DNA of 64,000 bases from Uranotaenia lowii. Lineage: Eukaryota > Arthropoda > Insecta > Diptera > Culicidae. A program made the translations under genes and the position numbers. Where the stretch lies: NCBI RefSeq assembly GCF_029784155.1, contig NC_073693.1, positions 286,164,875 to 286,228,874 of the forward strand, in the 5' to 3' direction. Under the pieces are notes generated by a model. The model made no database searches and was not told where the DNA came from. It saw only the letters and a list, made by a program, of their open reading frames with translations. This document shows, in pieces, positions 59,511 through 64,000 of this stretch. Position 1 is the first letter of the stretch. Each line of letters begins with the position of its first letter.

Positions 59511-59582
59511 CGGATAAAACTCCTGCTTCTTTTCGGTGACCTTCTCCACGTTTTTCCGCTCCATCATGGCCGCTGGATCCTC
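59511..59582 (-). CDS. Internal exon of an unidentified minus-strand gene
   Basis: 72 nt, exactly 24 codons in phase 0, between CCAATACAG and GTAAGC. It encodes EDPAAMMERKNVEKVTEKKQ and FYP: charged, helical, strongly protein-like, GC-rich in a poor background. Flanking exons were not found; the ORF at 58979-59155 is on the same strand 350 bp downstream but I cannot show they are spliced together. A longer frame starting at ATG 59602 uses another phase and is less convincing. Confidence 0.4.
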
Positions 59583-59599
59583 CTGTATTGGTAAGCACA

Positions 59600-60460
59600 T
59601 TCATGCCTTTCTCCGTTCTCCGGGGGTTAGTTGTATGACAATTAAGTTTTAAGGAATGATTGGTGAAATATTAATGCATATAAGCAAGATTGCTAACAGA
59701 CCATATCCATTAAGTAATTTACACCTTTTCACACTTTTTTTTTTTTTTTCCGGGAGTTTAACAGCATGCTGTCATTCTTCCCTACACTTTTTCACACAGC
59801 TCTATTCAGGTACATTTCACCTCGCATCTTTCTTGTGTTAACCTTCTTATAGGTGAATAATTCACAATTATTGTACCTTTTTTCAGCTTGATTCAGGTAA
59901 ATTTTATCTAGCTACGAGTTGCACCTCGAAGAGGTAAAAGTTATCTTTTTGGTTTTCACGAGCGTTTACCTTACTACCTCAGTAAATTCTATCTTTTAAT
60001 ATTTTTTTCCGTTTCGGTTTTTACCGATCAAGTATTATTAGCGAAATATTGCAATATTTACCTTTATCGATTGATCATATAAATCACCAAGTGTTCGGCA
60101 CATTTTACTGAATGTTCTTCAATTGTTACAGAACCCGAGGAATATTTTCACTTTTAACCTAACAACCGGTTCGATGAAAGTTTGGTATATTAGAAGCTGT
60201 TGAAACAAATCAATATGAACATAAAACATACATTGTTGGTTTCTGTGGGTACTTTAGTTCAAAAGAATAACGTTGTGTGATAAAACATGTGATTAGTTAG
60301 CATTGAACTTTCAATTTTTTGCAACTATTCTTATTCTTTCTATTAAAAAAATCATAATTTACTCAAGTGTTGAAAATTTTATTTTAAGTTTATCGGAAAA
60401 TTTAATTTAAAGTCCTATCCGTTATATCTGTGGTTAAGCCTTTTCACACCATCGGAGCAC
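59600..60460. other. Non-coding stretch upstream of the tRNA synthetase
   Basis: Contains AGGTAAATTTTATCT-type words (59895, 59985) in both orientations, likely a decayed MITE; otherwise featureless AT-rich DNA. Confidence 0.4.
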
Positions 60461-60469
60461 CCCCCAACC

Positions 60470-60711
60470 AAAACATGTGACTTTGACAGTCAAATTTCCA
60501 AAATTATCTCGCATGCCTCGCTGTGTCCGTATTACTGCGTGGCCGATCAGCAGCATCTGCATCGTCCTGTTTCACAATTTTAGTGATAAATTTCAGGACC
60601 GGTTTAAATCTTGTTTCTAAGCTCCTGTCCCTTCACCCAGGTAAGTGTTTGTTTTTCAATTCAACTTTATTACAAATTTATTAATGGTCCACTCATCAAT
60701 AGTGATCAAAC
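60470..60711 (+). promoter_or_regulatory. Promoter/5'UTR with probable 62-bp leader intron of the tyrosyl-tRNA synthetase gene
   Basis: GC content rises from 60430. A leader exon appears to end at CACCCAG|GTAAGT (donor 60641), with a plausible acceptor CAATAG at 60701-60702, ten bases before the ATG at 60712. The acceptor has a weak pyrimidine tract, so retention of this segment is also possible. The transcription start is not fixed. Confidence 0.45.
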
Positions 60712-62353
60712 ATGACTGCTCTAACATGGGAGGAAAAGGAACAACTCATCGGCCGGAATCTGCAGGAGATTCTGGGCCAGGACAATATGCGAACCATATT
60801 GAAGGAGCGAGACTTGAAGATTTACTGGGGCACGGCAACGACGGGTAAACCGCATATTGCCTACTTCGTGCCGATGTCCAAGGTGGCCGATTTCCTGAAA
60901 GCTGGTTGCGAGGTGACGATCCTGTTTGCCGATCTGCATGCCTATTTGGACAACATGAAGGCACCGTGGACGCTGCTGCAGGAACGTACCAAGTATTACG
61001 AAGCGGTAATAAAGGCGATGCTCACTTCGCTGGGCGTTCCTTTGGAAAAGTTAAAGTTTGTCAGGGGGACAGACTATCAGCTTTCGAAGGAGTATACCCT
61101 GGATGTTTATAAACTATCTTCGGTGGTAACTCAGCATGATGCCAAGAAGGCTGGTGCAGAGGTGGTTAAGCAAGTGGAACATCCTTTGCTGTCCGGTATT
61201 TTGTATCCTGGGTTGCAAGCTTTGGACGAAGAATACTTGAAGGTGGATGCCCAATTTGGAGGAGTAGATCAACGAAAGATTTTTACTTTTGCGGAAAAGT
61301 ATTTACCTGCATTGGGCTACGCCAAGAGGATTCATTTGATGAACCCTATGATTCCCGGATTAGCCGGTGGCAAAATGTCTTCCAGTGAGGAGGATTCTAA
61401 AATCGATCTGCTGGACAGTGCAGCTAAGGTGAAGTCGAAAATCAAGAAAGCTTTCTGTGAACCAGGAAACATCGAGGATAATGGTTTGCTGAAATTCGTC
61501 AAGCATGTCATCTACCCAATGTTTAAAAGCGGCGAGGGTTTCGAAATCAAGCGGAAAGCTGAGTTTGGAGGTGACAAACTGTTTGAAAAGTATGAAGACT
61601 TGGAAACTTACTTCGCATCTCAGGAATTGCACCCTGGTGATTTGAAGGCTGCAGTAGAAATCTACATCAACAGGTTGCTGGAGCCGATTAGAAAAGCTTT
61701 CGATGATGACTTCCATAAGCAACTTACTGAACGTGCTTATCCTACGGCAGGTGCAGGGAACAAAAAAGGTGGAGCTGCTCAAGCTACCGGTGATAATACC
61801 CCAGATAAGGTGGAGCTTACCGTTGGTCAAATCGTGGAGGCCGTCAAACATCCTGATGCCGACACTCTGTGTGTTCTAACCGTTGATATTGGAAATGAGC
61901 AGAAAAAATCCATTGTAAGCAATCTGATGGCTTACTTTTCGCTGGACAACCTCAAGGGAAAATCTGTGGTGACGGTCACCAATATGAAATCGTCCAAAAT
62001 GCGCGGAGTCGAAAGTGAGGGTCTGGTACTTTGTGCTTTCAATCAGGACAAATACGAGCCACTGGCGGTCCCCGAAGGAACAAAAATTGGAGAGAGAATC
62101 ATCGTGGAAGGTTTCGACAACACCAAGGCCGAGGTTGCCCAGTTGAATCCTAAAAAGAAGGTACGTTGTAAATCTTAGGTTTTTGCAAACAGCTTAAACT
62201 TAAATTCGATAATCTTTTTAACAGGTTTGGGACAAAATTCAAGCCGAACTTAAAACCAACAGCGATGGCGAAGCACTTTGGAAAGAATTTTCTCTGCTAA
62301 CCCTTAATGGCGATAGGGTTTCCAGCACTCTCAAGGAGTGCAATATCAAGTAA
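60712..62353 (+). CDS. TyrRS: Cytosolic tyrosyl-tRNA synthetase, complete
   Basis: Exon 1 is 60712-62160 (483 codons). The intron 62161-62224 (64 bp) runs from GTACGT to TTTTTAACAG. Exon 2 is 62225-62353 (42 codons plus TAA). Total 525 residues, against 528 for the human enzyme. The class I Rossmann core starts with Y38-W39-G40 and the HIGH-equivalent H48-I-A-Y51 ([10 protein letters not shown]). KMSSS is at 221-225 and the anticodon-binding region follows to about 340. From about residue 365 an EMAP-II/OB-fold domain ([20 protein letters not shown]) extends to the end, as in animal TyrRS. It attaches tyrosine to tRNA-Tyr using ATP in the cytosol. The unspliced frame would add only five residues (VRCKS) before a stop, truncating the OB fold, so the spliced model is preferred. 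No lesions are seen. Confidence 0.97.
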
Positions 62354-62600
62354 AACATCTGTCGCTCTCAAAACTACTGGATATTGATGTTGCATATTTC
62401 GCCGATGCTTGATGAAATTTGGCTTAGGAAAAATGATCAGTCGTTATTTATGTTTCGATAATTAAATATTAAAGTTGTGCAGTTTTTGTAACCATTTCAT
62501 CATTCAGTTGCATTTTTTTAAACATTCGTTTCTTCCAGAGATTTATCGCAGCGCGAATGCAGCGTAATAAACGGAACAAAACTCAGCAATAAACGTTTTT
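62354..62600 (+). terminator. 3'UTR and polyadenylation signals of TyrRS
   Basis: ATTAAA at 62468 and AATAAA at 62565 and 62588, followed by a T-rich segment. Minus-strand AATAAA signals (plus TTTATT) for the opposing Hsp10 transcript lie only about 40 bp further on (62625-62632), so the two 3' ends meet or overlap. Confidence 0.55.
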
Positions 62601-63594
62601 CCTTTTCAAAGAAATTTTCTCATCTTTATTTATTTTATGTTGCATTTTGGAGCTGTCGACTTAATATTACACATTCAAATAAGTACCGACAATTTTTGGG
62701 ATAGGACGTCGATGAGACCATCTTCAAGAAAGAAAATTTGTTTTCGTCTTTATAAAAAAAAAATGAAACCGTGAAGGGTAAAGAACAAAAGGCTGATGTT
62801 TTAAATTGACGTTCAAAAGTTGGATTATAAAATCGTTTGCGTGGAAACTAATCTATACTAAAATATGGAGGTGTCATCATCGACATTCTATAACAAACAT
62901 CGTTATGCTTTTGGTAATCTTGGCTTTTTATTCAACATAAAATAAACCTATAGAATCGTACTCCTTATCGCTATCACTGGTTTCCATATAAGCACAAATA
63001 ACGCACGCATACCTTAGCAATTATGTCTGGCTAACTCTTCAATATTCTCTGTATGTCATCGGAAAGATGGAACCCTCAAAATCGGTACCCTAGCAATAAT
63101 ACGCGAAACTGAGAGAAAAACCAACCGATCGCATATACACTCGATCATGTAAGGAGCAGCAAAGTTTGACCCAACTTTGGTGATCCACATAATCGAATTT
63201 GACTTTCGCTTCTAACGGTTTCTAACATCGTTGAGGATGAGTTAATTAAATGCAAATACGAAGTTATTACCACCGAATCGAAAAACCACATTTACTCGGA
63301 ACAAATATTTGCTTGTCTTTGCATTTTTGTTTGCATACGCTCTTTTTGTCCAACAAAAGAGATATTCTGCTATTTCGAAAAAAAAGAAACCTAAATCCTA
63401 AACTCGGTTAGTTGTAGACTATGTGTTTGGGATTGATATATATGCCTAAAAGTAATTGTGTGGAAGAAGTGAGTTTCGATTGCTTAACTCGGAACCGTAA
63501 ACTATTACAGATTAATCGCAACCGATTCTCCCTTCTTCGACGGGTGCCGGACACGGATCTGCTTTCGCTGTAGTTCCGTGACCCCTTGTTGATC
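62601..63594 (-). other. Presumed 3'UTR of Hsp10 and convergent intergenic DNA
   Basis: No coding frame. Minus-strand AATAAA candidates (plus TTTATT) occur near 62925 and 62625. How much of this is UTR is not known. Confidence 0.4.
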
Positions 63595-63906
63595 CTATTG
63601 TACTTTGGCGAGAATGTCCGACTCGCGGAACAGATGGTACTCTTTGCTGTCGCCGAGGTCTACCTTGGTTCCGCCGTACTCGGGCAGAAGCACCTTATCG
63701 CCGGCGCTCACTCCCAGCGGGACATGCTGACCGGTGGTAGCGTTTCGTGCTCCCGGACCAACGGCTATGATGGTGCCCTCCAGCACCTTGGACTGGGCCT
63801 TCTCCGGGATGACGATGCCACCCTTCGTTTTCGTCAGTGCTTCGGCACGCTGAACCAGGACACGGTCCAGCAGGGGAATCAGTCGCTTTGTGGCCTGGTG
63901 GAACAT
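63595..63906 (-). CDS. Hsp10: Mitochondrial 10 kDa chaperonin (Hsp10/Cpn10)
   Basis: 103 codons on the minus strand. The GroES fold is evident: LIPLLDRVLVQRAEA, mobile-loop region KTKGGIVIPEKAQSK, roof/core VGPGARN, VSAGDKVLLPEYGGTKV, and C-terminal YHLFRESDILAKV. As a heptamer it caps Hsp60 in the mitochondrial matrix during ATP-driven protein folding. The ATG at 63904-63906 would give MFHQATKRL, but TTCCACCAG immediately before GCCACAAAG looks like a splice acceptor. Animal Cpn10 genes often have a first exon of only a few codons, so this may be the second exon, with the true start beyond the window. Length agrees with the family (about 102). Confidence 0.95.
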   Translation of the reverse strand: MFHQATKRLIPLLDRVLVQRAEALTKTKGGIVIPEKAQSKVLEGTIIAVGPGARNATTGQHVPLGVSAGDKVLLPEYGGTKVDLGDSKEYHLFRESDILAKVQ

Positions 63907-64000
63907 TGATAATGCATGATTATGAGATTGATTTATGTTTATAAAGCTCTACATAGAGCTCTTGGTCTTGTTCACAGGGTCAAGGTTTAAACCAAATTGT
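63907..64000 (-). other. Probable intron or promoter-proximal sequence of Hsp10
   Basis: If the acceptor at 63898-63900 is used, this is intron; TATAAA and an AGAGCTC...GAGCTCT palindrome occur on the minus strand (63938-63963). Too short to decide. Confidence 0.3.

Noticed and set aside
61360..61851. 163-codon minus-strand frame within TyrRS
   Set aside because: Antisense shadow of a well conserved coding exon.
63586..63909. 107-codon plus-strand frame over Hsp10
   Set aside because: Antisense shadow; the minus frame is an unmistakable Cpn10.

Overview
This is a 64 kb piece of a eukaryotic genome, AT-rich and mostly non-coding, with short (about 60 bp) GT-AG introns and a dense load of DNA transposons. 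The recognisable genes (an insect-type cytosolic tyrosyl-tRNA synthetase, Hsp10, an FTSJ3/Spb1-type rRNA methyltransferase) and several ITmD37E mariner copies, a lineage best known from mosquitoes, point to a dipteran, most likely a mosquito. Species is not determinable by eye. Two runs of exactly 500 N are scaffold gaps of placeholder size, so true distances across them are unknown.

Layout. 1-253: one end of a hAT-like miniature element. 254-4640: a 2.85 kb heptanucleotide satellite in alternating homogenised blocks, inside long decayed flanks. 4787-5677: promoter and first two exons of an FTSJ3/Spb1 homologue, cut by the first gap. 6574-6933: a damaged coding segment. 7-16 kb: TIR elements, a 0.5 kb tandem duplication and a (GT)n tract. 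16421-25580: two exons (minus strand) of a secreted cysteine-rich protein whose cysteine layout recalls the arthropod scoloptoxin(11)-like family; a signal-peptide exon at 55506-55565 is a plausible first exon, which would make most of the window its introns. These introns hold a three-level nested transposon (21275-23993), a minisatellite, a decayed gene (about 32160-33166), D37E mariner copies at 36318 and 38094, a SINE, a 2.2 kb non-autonomous Helitron (48268-50441), a TA-flanked element (51678-52844) and a foldback element (53766-54466). A third mariner lies at 56701-58015. 58.8-59.6 kb: a SINE-like segment, a small basic ORF and one exon of an unknown minus-strand gene. 60.5-64 kb: tyrosyl-tRNA synthetase (+) and Hsp10 (-) arranged tail to tail.

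How the genes relate: the identified genes are housekeeping (rRNA 2'-O-methylation, tRNA charging, mitochondrial protein folding) plus one secreted protein; they do not form a pathway or operon. I found no bacterial, phage, CRISPR or viral gene. The most interesting content is the transposon archaeology: insertion order and target duplications can be read directly, and a TIR element carries intron-containing, exon-like sequence. All calls are by eye; no database was searched.
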